Part shown: positions 43,430 to 51,692 of the stretch, piece by piece
Numbering within the stretch: position 1 is the first letter of the stretch
Layout of the letters: every line of letters starts with the position of its first letter
Origin: Verrucomicrobiota bacterium
GTDB lineage: Bacteria > Verrucomicrobiota > Verrucomicrobiia > CAIQCK01
NCBI GenBank assembly: GCA_016235595.1
Contig: JACRJX010000008.1
Coordinates: 41,092 to 105,091, forward strand
Reading direction: 5' to 3'
Length of the DNA stretch: 64,000 bases
Made by a program: the position numbers and the translations under genes
The notes under the pieces: model-generated
Databases searched by the model: none
The model's input: only the letters and a program-made list of their open reading frames with translations
Told to the model about the DNA's origin: nothing

Positions 43430-44504
43430 GTTTGTCAACCTCTGCCGTTTCGCGGCGGATCATTTCCACAATGCTGGGCATGCCGATATCGCCGTGGCAG
43501 ACGGCGGCGCAGCGGCCGCAGCCGACGCAAGCCATCGAAAGCTCGCGCTGGATGAAATAGTGCGACAGTTTGCGGAAGAATCGGCGGTTGCGGCGGTCGT
43601 GGACGGCCCGGCGCGGGTTGTGGCCGCCGGCCATCCGCGTGAAGCCGCCGAGCGCACAGGCGTCCCAGATGCGGACACGCTCGACCTCGTCCGGCCCGAT
43701 CTGGCGGTCGCTGACAGTAAAACAAGTGCAGGCGGGACAAACGTAAGTGCAACCGCCACACTCGAGACAGCGGTTGCCTATTTCCTCCCAAGTCTTTTCC
43801 TGAATCCGTCCTGCAGACACGTGGCGGATGGCGGCGGAGAACCAGCTCGTGGTGGATGGTTTGAAACTCTTGCGAACCTCGCCGAGAATCGCGCGCCTCC
43901 GGGCGACGTGAGCCCCGGTGCCTTTCCGGAAAAATGGCGCGCTGAACAACGCCTCGCCCGCCGGCGTGCCGGCCACCGCCATGAACTCGCCGCCACCGAG
44001 ATCCATCAACTGGAGATCAAAATGGTCGCGCGCGGCCGGGCCGGTGTCGGCGCAAACGCAGAAGCATTCTTCCCCGATGTCGCGCGCCGGGTCGGTGCAG
44101 ACGACGTTGACGAGGAACATGTTCCTGCGGCGCTTCTCGTAGTAGATGTCGCGAAAATCGCGCCCCAGGAAGAAGCGGTCGAGGTGCCAGATACCCGCCA
44201 CGTCGCACGAGCGGATGCCGAAGATGGCCCGCTTCGGCTCGCGGTAGGTCGGCTCGATCTGGATGCCGCCGTCGCTGCGCTGGACCTTCATCAATCGCTC
44301 GATGTGCGGGAAGATGAACCGCTTCGGGGGATAGTAAGGGTTGGGCAGGTGAATCTGAATCTGGTCGCGGTTCTGGTCAGTGACCTTGTCGTAACAGGTG
44401 TCGCGACCCCGACCGCCAAATGGCGCAAAGACCTCGCAGCCTTGCTGCTGGAGCAGGTCCACGATCTTCAACACGTCGGTGCTGTCAAGGATGCGGGCTT
44501 TCAT
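43410..44504 (-). CDS. Iron-sulfur subunit, HydB-like (sulfhydrogenase beta-type)
   Basis: This 364-residue protein belongs to the HydB/AsrA-like family: an N-terminal region including KRAIFGIRSCDVAGI and two C-terminal [4Fe-4S] motifs (CLECGGCTYVCPAC and CVGCGRCAAVC). It likely passes electrons between the HydG-like flavoprotein and the molybdopterin protein encoded upstream. The ATG overlaps the upstream stop as ATGA. Pairing HydB and HydG with a molybdopterin subunit instead of a group 3b hydrogenase is unusual. Confidence 0.85.
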   Translation of the reverse strand: MKARILDSTDVLKIVDLLQQQGCEVFAPFGGRGRDTCYDKVTDQNRDQIQIHLPNPYYPPKRFIFPHIERLMKVQRSDGGIQIEPTYREPKRAIFGIRSCDVAGIWHLDRFFLGRDFRDIYYEKRRRNMFLVNVVCTDPARDIGEECFCVCADTGPAARDHFDLQLMDLGGGEFMAVAGTPAGEALFSAPFFRKGTGAHVARRRAILGEVRKSFKPSTTSWFSAAIRHVSAGRIQEKTWEEIGNRCLECGGCTYVCPACTCFTVSDRQIGPDEVERVRIWDACALGGFTRMAGGHNPRRAVHDRRNRRFFRKLSHYFIQRELSMACVGCGRCAAVCHGDIGMPSIVEMIRRETAEVDKHEPVAR

Positions 44505-46528
44505 GCGGTCTCCTTCTCCACGCGCACCGGCATGATCTGGCGGCCGCTGTACGTCCCGCCCAAAATTTGTTTTTGCACTTCGCGAACGAAATACGGCACG
44601 AAGACGGTGCCGGCCCGCACCTCGTGTGTGACGCGCGCGGCGGCGACGGCCGAGCCGCTGGCCGACCGGAGCCGGATTTTCTCCTTGTCGCGGATGCCGA
44701 GCGCCTTGGCGTCGGCGGTGTTGATCTCGACGAAACCGTCCGGGTAATCGAGCAGCAGGATGCGATATTCGCGCTTGAGCGTCTCGCTGTGCTGGATGAG
44801 GATGTTCTGGTGCCAGTAGTAGAGCGAGTGGCCAAAAACCAGCGTGAACGGAAAATCCTTCGGCGACGCTTCCAGCTCCGGTTTCGGCACCGGCACAAAC
44901 TTGAACCGGCGGCCGGCGTTGCCGTCGGCAAAGAGATACTGCGTGCCGAGCGGCCGGTCCTTGGTGCACGGCCATTGGCGGCCGTAGTCGCGGGCGAGAT
45001 TGTCATGGCTGGCGCCACTGTAGAACGGCACCACCTCGCCGATCTCGTCCATCACGTCGGCGGCGGAGTTGTATTTCCAATCCGCTCCCATGGCCCGGCC
45101 CACGCGCGCGAGTTGTTCCCACGCCGACAGCGGTCCCGGCGGCGCGTCAATCACTCGTTGCGCCAACTGGATCCGCCGGTCAGTGCTGGTGAAGGAAACC
45201 TCTTCCTCGCCAAAGGCGGTCATCGGCAGCACCACATGCGCAGATTGCGCCGTGCTTGTCATGAACAAGTGCTGCACCACCACGAGATCGAACTGCTTGA
45301 GTGCGTTGGCCGTATCACCGAAGAACGCCGTGTTCATCGGGTCGTAGCGGCAAAGCCAGAGCGCCTTCACTTTGCCGCCGTCGCGGTCGCTGAGCAACGA
45401 GCGGGCATCCAGGCCGGGCGTGGAAGGAAGCTTCGTCTTCCAGACCGCCTCAACCTCGGCGCGGCCTGCGGCGTCCGTCACGGGCCGATAACCGGGCAGC
45501 CGGTCGGGCAACATGCCCATGTCGCAAACGCCCTGAAGATTGTTGTGTTCCGTAAGCGCGAAGATGCCCGCGCCGGGCTTGCCGAGCTGGCCAGTAAGCA
45601 ACGCCAGATTTACGATGGCTTGGATGCTCTCGGCTTCGCGCGTCTCGATGCCGGTGGAGTAGAGGATGGAAGCGGACTTTGCGGAAGCGTAGGCGAGTGC
45701 CGCGGCCTCGATGAGTTCCGCTGAAACGCCGCAACCCTCGGCGCCGGCCAGCAGGTCGTAGCCGGCAATTTCGTCGAGAAACGCCTCATAGCCGCGGCAG
45801 TGGGCCTTGATGAACGGCAGGTTCATCAGGCCGCGGTCCACGATGACCTTGGCCATCGCGCCGTAGAGCAGCGTCTCGGTGCCGGGTTTGAGCTGGATGA
45901 AATAATCGGCGCTCTCGGCCACGCGATGCCGGCGTGTGTCAATGACCACCAGCTTGGCGCCGTTGAGCTTGGCGCGGATGACGTGACCACCGATGGTCGG
46001 CAACTGCCGGCCGAGGTCCACGCCGTCCACGACGATGACCTCGCTCGAAGCCAGCTCACCGATCGAGTTGGTCGTGGCCGGCACGCCCAGCATGTCGAGC
46101 AGGACGTTGATGGAGTTGTTGCAGTAAACGCCGGTGCCGTGTTCGACGTTATTGGTGCCGATCACGGCGCGGGCGAGTTTCTGAAGAAGATAGGTCTCCT
46201 CGTTGCCGCAGCGCGGCGAGTTCAAGAATGCCAGCGCATCGGGACCGTACTGGTCCCGAATGCTCTTGAGACGGCCGGCAATGAAGCTGATGGCCTCGTC
46301 CCAGCCCACCTCCTCGAACCGGCCGTTCTTGCGCAGCAACGGACGCTTCAGGCGGTCCAGCGACGTGGCAACCTCGTGGACGTTCCAGCCGCGCACACAG
46401 ATCTTCCCGTCATTGGTCGGGTGCGACATGCTGGGATAAACACCCGCAATCGTGCGGTTGTCTGTCGTCTCCAGATAGAGACCACATCCCACGCCACAAA
46501 ACGTGCAGGTTGTCAGCTTATGCGCCAT
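44501..46528 (-). CDS. Molybdopterin oxidoreductase of the formate dehydrogenase family, degenerate active site
   Basis: This 675-residue protein aligns along its length with FdhF-type formate dehydrogenase alpha subunits. The N-terminal [4Fe-4S] ligands are present (Cys 8, 11, 15, 44). Molybdopterin-binding blocks such as AKLNGAKLVVIDTRR, ALLTGQLGKPGAG and HNNLQGVCDMGMLPD are kept. The catalytic residues are not: the Sec/Cys-His pair of E. coli FdhF (140-141) is Tyr 135-Cys 136, and Arg 333 is Thr 326. Formate oxidation is therefore doubtful. It could bind the cofactor with Cys 136, act on another substrate, or be an electron-wire scaffold like NuoG. It is coupled to HydB/HydG-like genes. 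Confidence 0.85.
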   Translation of the reverse strand: MAHKLTTCTFCGVGCGLYLETTDNRTIAGVYPSMSHPTNDGKICVRGWNVHEVATSLDRLKRPLLRKNGRFEEVGWDEAISFIAGRLKSIRDQYGPDALAFLNSPRCGNEETYLLQKLARAVIGTNNVEHGTGVYCNNSINVLLDMLGVPATTNSIGELASSEVIVVDGVDLGRQLPTIGGHVIRAKLNGAKLVVIDTRRHRVAESADYFIQLKPGTETLLYGAMAKVIVDRGLMNLPFIKAHCRGYEAFLDEIAGYDLLAGAEGCGVSAELIEAAALAYASAKSASILYSTGIETREAESIQAIVNLALLTGQLGKPGAGIFALTEHNNLQGVCDMGMLPDRLPGYRPVTDAAGRAEVEAVWKTKLPSTPGLDARSLLSDRDGGKVKALWLCRYDPMNTAFFGDTANALKQFDLVVVQHLFMTSTAQSAHVVLPMTAFGEEEVSFTSTDRRIQLAQRVIDAPPGPLSAWEQLARVGRAMGADWKYNSAADVMDEIGEVVPFYSGASHDNLARDYGRQWPCTKDRPLGTQYLFADGNAGRRFKFVPVPKPELEASPKDFPFTLVFGHSLYYWHQNILIQHSETLKREYRILLLDYPDGFVEINTADAKALGIRDKEKIRLRSASGSAVAAARVTHEVRAGTVFVPYFVREVQKQILGGTYSGRQIMPVRVEKETA

Positions 46529-46582
46529 GCCGACAACTTATGTTGCAACAACAATTACGGCAGCGGTCCATGACCGCCTAGG

Positions 46583-47473
46583 TTACACAGCAGCCGCTTT
46601 CCTGCAAGCAGCAAGCATCGCCGTCGGCGGCGACAAAAACTCCGTGCCGATGCCCAACCGCTTCGCCGGAATTCCCATGGAGAGGCCCACCAGTTGCGTG
46701 AAATAGAAGACCGGCACGGAAAACTTCGTGCCGAATTCCGAGTTCACCATCTCCTGATAGCACTCCAGGTTCACCTGACAAAGCGGGCAGGCAGTCGCGA
46801 TCACGTCCGCGCCGGAATCCACTGCGTTCTGCAACAGATTGCGCACCATGCTCAGCGCAGCCTCGCGGTTCGTGATGATCAGCGCCGCGCCGCAGCAACG
46901 CAGCCGGAGCAGGAAATCCACCGGTGTCGCGCCGATGGCCGTCATCAGGTCCTCGAAGTAACGCGGCTCCTCGACGTTCTCGTGCTCGAACTTCCTCGGG
47001 CGCAGAATCTGACAGCCGTAGTAAGGCGCGACCTTGAGTCCGGCCAGCGGGTTGGTCGCCTTCGCCTTGACCTCCTTGAGGTCTTCGGAAAACACCTCGA
47101 TCAGGTGATGAACCTTGATCTTGCCGTCGTAACGAAGGTTGTCCTCTTCGAGCGCGAAATTGATGTGGTCGGCGAGCTCGTGATCCTTCTTCAGGTGGGA
47201 GTTGCAGGCGTGCATGTTCTTGTAACAGCCGCTGCACGGCGCCACGAGGTCGAGGCCTTCCTTTTCGGCCATCGCCAGGTTCCGCGCGCAAAGCGTGTGG
47301 GCGAGCAGCTCGTCCACGTGGAAATAGGCGGTGGCGCCACAACAATTCCAGTCCTCCAGCTCCTTGAGTTCCATGCCCAATACGCGGGCCACCTCGACGG
47401 TGGAGAGGTGATAGCTCTGCGCCATCTTCTCAAGGGAACAACCTGGGAAATATGCGAACTTCTTTTGGGTCAT
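46583..47473 (-). CDS. hdrB: Heterodisulfide reductase-like subunit B
   Basis: This 296-residue protein has two complete CCG domains: PGCSLE...WNCCGAT...PCSGCY and YYGCQILRP...LRCCGAA...ACPLC. In methanogens these bind the two noncubane [4Fe-4S] clusters that reduce CoM-S-S-CoB. Bacteria have no CoB, so the natural disulfide or acceptor is unknown. The gene follows hdrC by three bases. It is 54 bases upstream of the molybdopterin gene. Confidence 0.92.
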   Translation of the reverse strand: MTQKKFAYFPGCSLEKMAQSYHLSTVEVARVLGMELKELEDWNCCGATAYFHVDELLAHTLCARNLAMAEKEGLDLVAPCSGCYKNMHACNSHLKKDHELADHINFALEEDNLRYDGKIKVHHLIEVFSEDLKEVKAKATNPLAGLKVAPYYGCQILRPRKFEHENVEEPRYFEDLMTAIGATPVDFLLRLRCCGAALIITNREAALSMVRNLLQNAVDSGADVIATACPLCQVNLECYQEMVNSEFGTKFSVPVFYFTQLVGLSMGIPAKRLGIGTEFLSPPTAMLAACRKAAAV

Positions 47474-47476
47474 TAG

Positions 47477-48034
47477 TTAGTCTCCGATCGGGATGATGCG
47501 TTTGATCACCCGCTTGAAATTCTCCAGCCGCTTGATGCGCGCCGGCAGAACAGGAAGGCGGCCTTTGAGCATGAGCATCGTGGCGTTTTGCGCCTCGACC
47601 AGCATCTCCTTCAGGCCCAGCGTAAAGAAATAACTGGTCGCGAGCACGGGCTCGTAACTGCGGCCGGTGCGCATGATGGTCTTGATGAAAGTCTCCGAGA
47701 AAGCCGGCCCGATGAGATCCTCGGGATACTGGTTCTTCCAGATGGTGTAGCGTTTCAAGCCATACATCATCTCGGCGATATCAATGCCGCGCGGGCAGCG
47801 CACGGTGCACTGGTAGCACGAGGCGCAATACCAGAAAGCGCGGGTGGCCAGGACTTTATCTTTGAGGCCGGCGTCAATCATGCGGATGAGGCGCTGGGGC
47901 CGCACGTCCATGAAGTCGCCGACGGGACAGGTGCCGGAGCAGGTGCCGCATTGCATGCAGGCGCTGACGGGCGTGCCGCCCGCCGCGTGAAGCAAATTGG
48001 CAATCTCTTGGCTGAATGTGACTGGGTTTGCCAT
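47477..48034 (-). CDS. hdrC: Heterodisulfide reductase-like subunit C
   Basis: This 185-residue soluble protein has two [4Fe-4S] motifs (CMQCGTCSGTCPVG and CASCYQCTVRCPRG) that conduct electrons from HdrA to HdrB. The length is typical. A C-terminal basic stretch follows. AGGAACC precedes the ATG. It lies directly after a response-regulator gene and before hdrB. Confidence 0.92.
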   Translation of the reverse strand: MANPVTFSQEIANLLHAAGGTPVSACMQCGTCSGTCPVGDFMDVRPQRLIRMIDAGLKDKVLATRAFWYCASCYQCTVRCPRGIDIAEMMYGLKRYTIWKNQYPEDLIGPAFSETFIKTIMRTGRSYEPVLATSYFFTLGLKEMLVEAQNATMLMLKGRLPVLPARIKRLENFKRVIKRIIPIGD

Positions 48035-48041
48035 AAGGTTC

Positions 48042-48458
48042 CTATTTCTTCTTCTTGGCCTCGGCGGTTTTGATCAACGTGCTGACTTTGTCGAGCAGCA
48101 GCTTGGGCTCGACAGGCTTCTCGACCAATTCGTCCACGTTGACGAAGTTCGGGTGTACGGCGCCGCCGGGGAACAGAAACGCCATCTGTTCGCGGATGCT
48201 GGTGATGATCAGAACGGGCAACTCGCGAAACTTCGCGTCCTTGCCGAGTTTGCGGGCAATCATGATGCCCTCGGCGCCGCGGCCCATCATGACGTCCAGC
48301 AGCAGCAGGTCGTATTTCTTGCCCTCAAGGGCGGCCCAGCCGTCCTTCGGGTTGTAAGCCACGTCCACATTGTAGCTGGCTTTGACAAGAATGGATTTGA
48401 TCCCCTCTGCGAAATCGGGATCGTCATCAATGATCAGTAACTGTTTCTGTTCGCTCAT
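48042..48458 (-). CDS. Single-domain response regulator (REC only)
   Basis: This 138-residue receiver domain has the acidic pair IIDDDPDF, the phospho-acceptor Asp in LLLDVMMG (about residue 54), Thr/Ser in IITSI and Lys in VEKPVEP. A Lys-rich tail follows. There is no output domain, so it probably acts by protein interaction or as a phosphate relay. It is seven bases upstream of hdrC and has a strong AAGGAGA ribosome site. Confidence 0.88.
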   Translation of the reverse strand: MSEQKQLLIIDDDPDFAEGIKSILVKASYNVDVAYNPKDGWAALEGKKYDLLLLDVMMGRGAEGIMIARKLGKDAKFRELPVLIITSIREQMAFLFPGGAVHPNFVNVDELVEKPVEPKLLLDKVSTLIKTAEAKKKK

Positions 48459-48473
48459 GGTATTGTCTCCTTT

Positions 48474-49565
48474 TCAAGTTTTCGCCGGCAGGCGAATGAT
48501 AAATTTGCTTCCTTTGCCCGGCTCGCTCTCCACTGACACCGAACCGCCGTGGGCCTCAACAATGCGCCGGCTGATCGCCAGGCCCAGTCCACATCCGCTC
48601 TCCATCTGCGCGGCTCCCTTGCCGCGGTAGAAGTCGCCAAAAATAAACGGCAGATCCTCCTTGGCGATGCCCACGCCGGCATCCACCACCGAGATGACCA
48701 CTCCGGCCGCCGCGGCTTCCGCCGTCAGCCGAACGGTCGTCTGCGGCTGCGAGTACTTGACCGCGTTGTTGAGAATATTGCCAACCACCTCGATCAGGCT
48801 CACCGCGTCGCCCGATATGATCGGCAGGGACTCGCCAACAGTGCTGCTGAGTTCGATGTTCTTGCGCGTTGCGTGCGGCAGGACGTTCTCGATGGCTCGC
48901 GCGATGACCGTCGACATGACCACGGGCTGGAACTGTTCCTTGATCTTGTTCACGTCCACCGAGAAGACCCGCAGCCAGGTGTGGATCAGCTTCAGCAAGT
49001 CGTCGAGCCGGACTTTCATCCGCTCCAGGCGCGCCTTTTGTTCCTCCGACATTTTGTCGTCGAGGTCGGCGGCCAGGGCGAAAAGGAATTGCTGCAGGGC
49101 GCTCAATGGCGACTTGAGTTCGTGCGAGACGATGGCGGCGAAATTCTCGCGGAGCATTTCCTTCTCGCGCCGCAACGCGACCGCCTCCTGCACGAGCCGG
49201 TGTTTCTCGAGGCCGCGATTGGTGATGAGACGCAGTTCGTCGGGAGTGAATGGCTTGGGCAGGAAATCGTAGGCGCCGCGTTTCATCGCGTCCACGGCGG
49301 AACTGACAGTGGCGTAGCCGGTGATGACAATGGCGACCCGGTTCGGGTCCATGGCGCGGAGCCGCTCCAGCACATCGAAGCCGGAGATGCCCGGCATCTT
49401 CAGGTCCACGAAGATCAGATCCGGATCAAACTCGCGCACCATGCCGAGGCCGACGGTGCCGTTGCCGGCCGTGGCAATCTTGAAGCCCGCCGGTTCCAGC
49501 ACGAGCTTGCAGGAATCCAGCACGACTTCCTCGTCATCAATAATCAGTATCTTCGTCTCTTGCAT
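48474..49565 (-). CDS. Hybrid receiver-histidine kinase, soluble
   Basis: This 363-residue protein has an N-terminal receiver (IIDDEEVVLDSC, Asp about 54 in VDLKMPG, Lys in PKPFTP) joined by a helical coil to a HisKA domain (His in SHELKSP) and an HATPase domain (NILNNAVKYSQ, DAGVGIAKEDLP, GCGLGLAISRRIV). It has no transmembrane segment, so it is a cytoplasmic relay, presumably fed by the membrane kinase encoded three bases upstream. No DNA-binding part is present. Confidence 0.9.
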   Translation of the reverse strand: MQETKILIIDDEEVVLDSCKLVLEPAGFKIATAGNGTVGLGMVREFDPDLIFVDLKMPGISGFDVLERLRAMDPNRVAIVITGYATVSSAVDAMKRGAYDFLPKPFTPDELRLITNRGLEKHRLVQEAVALRREKEMLRENFAAIVSHELKSPLSALQQFLFALAADLDDKMSEEQKARLERMKVRLDDLLKLIHTWLRVFSVDVNKIKEQFQPVVMSTVIARAIENVLPHATRKNIELSSTVGESLPIISGDAVSLIEVVGNILNNAVKYSQPQTTVRLTAEAAAAGVVISVVDAGVGIAKEDLPFIFGDFYRGKGAAQMESGCGLGLAISRRIVEAHGGSVSVESEPGKGSKFIIRLPAKT

Positions 49566-49568
49566 CCG

Positions 49569-51572
49569 TTAAGCTTTTTTCTGTTCCTTCGCCGGCAGGC
49601 GAACTGTGAAGGTTGCGCCTTTGCCCATCTCGCTTTCCACGGCGATGGTTCCTTCGTGTTCCTTGACAATACCAAAACTAATGGCCAGACCCAAGCCGGT
49701 TCCGTGGCCAACTTCCTTGGTCGTAAAGAACGGATTGAAAATGCGTTCCAGATTTTCCTCGCTGATGCCGTGGCCTGAATCCGCAAAAACGATCTCGACC
49801 CACTCGCCGTCCGTCTCCAGCCGCGTCATCAGATTCAGATGGCCGTTGCCGTCCATCGCTTCGGCCGCGTTGATGATGAGGTTCATGAACACCTGCTGGA
49901 TGAGCGATGGATCCACAATCACATAGGGCAGGTCCTTCTGGAAATCCTTCTTGACCTCGATGTTGTGGAACAAGGACTGGTTCTCCACCAGTGCCACGCA
50001 CTCCTGAAGCACCTGGTTGAGGTTGCAGGGACGCTTGTCGGGTTTCTTCGGCCGCGAGAAATCCAACAGTCCGCGCACAATGCTGCGGCAACGGTCAGCC
50101 TGGATGGTGATCTTGCGCAAGAACTCGCGCGTGCTTTCCTGCACGTCGGCCCGCTCCAGCAGCAGGTGCGAATAAGTCACGATGCCCGTCAACGGGTTGT
50201 TCATCTCGTGAGCCACGCCGGCGGCCAACTGGCCAATGACGGCGAGCCGCTCCGACTGCATGATCTTCTTGCGGGCGAATTCCTTGAGCTTCTCGTCGCG
50301 TTTTTTCAGCGAGGACGCCATGGAATTGAAGGTGTCGGCCAGTTCGTGCAACTCGTCACGTGAAGCGATTTCCACACAGGCATCGAGGTTGCCGCGCGCC
50401 ACTTCGCGGGAGGCCAGAACCAGTTTGTGAACCGAGACCGAGATGTTCCGGGCAATGAAGTAGAAGAGGCACATCGAAGCCGCGCCGCCCGCCAGCGTGA
50501 TCGCCACAAATGCCACCGTGGCCTTCATCCGGGTGTCCGTGTATTTCTCCTCCCGGATTCCCACGCTGAGCATGCCAATGATGCGGTTGTTCAGGTCACG
50601 AATCGGATCGCAGACAATCAGGTACCAGGTATTGACCCCGTAAGCCCTGCCGCTCCAACGCCCGCCGCGACCCGCCACCTCGGCGTAAACGTCTTCGGGC
50701 GCGCGGCTGCCGACGGCACGCGACCCATCGAGGTACTTGGTATTGGTCGAAATGCGCAGGTCATCCTGAAAGATCGTGGCCGCGCCGATGTCTTCGCCAC
50801 GATATTTCACGTCCTGAAAAACCGTCTGCTTGATCTTGTCGACCATTTCAAAATTGCGGTTCAGCAGAATTCCCCCGTAGGCCACACCGATGAACCGGTT
50901 CTCCGAATCAAAAATCGGCGCCGCCGCCTTCAACATCAGCCCTGACGTTTCTTCGCGTTCAGTCCGGGCGCGGGCCTTGGGCGTGGGAACGATCTCGAAC
51001 CGGGCGCGTTCCGCCAGGGCCGTCGACTCCTTGCGCAACTGGTCGCCCGTCATGATACAGGAGGCCGCCACCGGCTCGTGGCTTTTCAGGACGTGGGCAA
51101 TCAGAGAGTCTCCGCTCTGGTCGTCACCGAAGGAGGCGGGATTGCTCGTCCGCAGCAGCACCCTGCCGAAGGCATCCACAATGCCAAGTATATCCAGCTT
51201 CTCGCGTTCGCGAACCGGTGCCAGCATTCCCAGCAGCTTCGTCCGGTCACGTTGAACCATGCCATCGCGCACGGAGAAACGATTGGCAACGAACCGCACT
51301 TTGTCGCTGATCCTGTCCAGATGGTTGAGATAGATCTCGCGCGCCACGTTGAGGTCCGTGCGCACCTTCTCCTGGGCCTCCTCGACGACAAGACCGCCGA
51401 TGATATGGATACCTACAACGCCGAACGTGATGCCGACGATCAGGCACACCAGCAGGAAACCCACGATCAGCTTGGTCGCAATGGTGACGCGCATGCGCCG
51501 CAGGGCCGCCAGGGGAAAAACCCCGGCGGTTCCTTCAGCCTTCGGTCCGGTGGACTGGCTGATCGTGCTCAC
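49569..51572 (-). CDS. Membrane sensor histidine kinase with Cache-type sensor and HAMP
   Basis: This 667-residue kinase has TM1 (about 33-58), a large extracytoplasmic sensor of about 300 residues resembling the Cache class (AAPIFDSENRFIGVAYGGILLN), TM2 (about 355-375), a HAMP domain, HisKA (AHEMNNPLTGIV) and HATPase (NLIINAAEAMDG, DSGHGISEENLERI, GTGLGLAISFGIV). It starts at GTG 51572, with GGAAGGA 13 bases upstream. It follows hdrA after 120 bases. The signal is unknown; an extracellular electron-acceptor or redox-related ligand would fit the context. Confidence 0.9.
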   Translation of the reverse strand: MSTISQSTGPKAEGTAGVFPLAALRRMRVTIATKLIVGFLLVCLIVGITFGVVGIHIIGGLVVEEAQEKVRTDLNVAREIYLNHLDRISDKVRFVANRFSVRDGMVQRDRTKLLGMLAPVREREKLDILGIVDAFGRVLLRTSNPASFGDDQSGDSLIAHVLKSHEPVAASCIMTGDQLRKESTALAERARFEIVPTPKARARTEREETSGLMLKAAAPIFDSENRFIGVAYGGILLNRNFEMVDKIKQTVFQDVKYRGEDIGAATIFQDDLRISTNTKYLDGSRAVGSRAPEDVYAEVAGRGGRWSGRAYGVNTWYLIVCDPIRDLNNRIIGMLSVGIREEKYTDTRMKATVAFVAITLAGGAASMCLFYFIARNISVSVHKLVLASREVARGNLDACVEIASRDELHELADTFNSMASSLKKRDEKLKEFARKKIMQSERLAVIGQLAAGVAHEMNNPLTGIVTYSHLLLERADVQESTREFLRKITIQADRCRSIVRGLLDFSRPKKPDKRPCNLNQVLQECVALVENQSLFHNIEVKKDFQKDLPYVIVDPSLIQQVFMNLIINAAEAMDGNGHLNLMTRLETDGEWVEIVFADSGHGISEENLERIFNPFFTTKEVGHGTGLGLAISFGIVKEHEGTIAVESEMGKGATFTVRLPAKEQKKA

Positions 51573-51692
51573 GGCGCGTACAATCCTTCCACCGCCCCAG
51601 CCGAATAGATCGGAGCCGGTTCCTTAACGTCACCCGTGGCAGTCCGGGCCAAACCGATTGTCGTTGTCGCGGCCATCCGTTTGCACAACTTT

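Noticed and set aside
44501..46528. Plain annotation as formate dehydrogenase
   Set aside because: The fold matches, but the three catalytic residues are changed, so formate as substrate is not supported.
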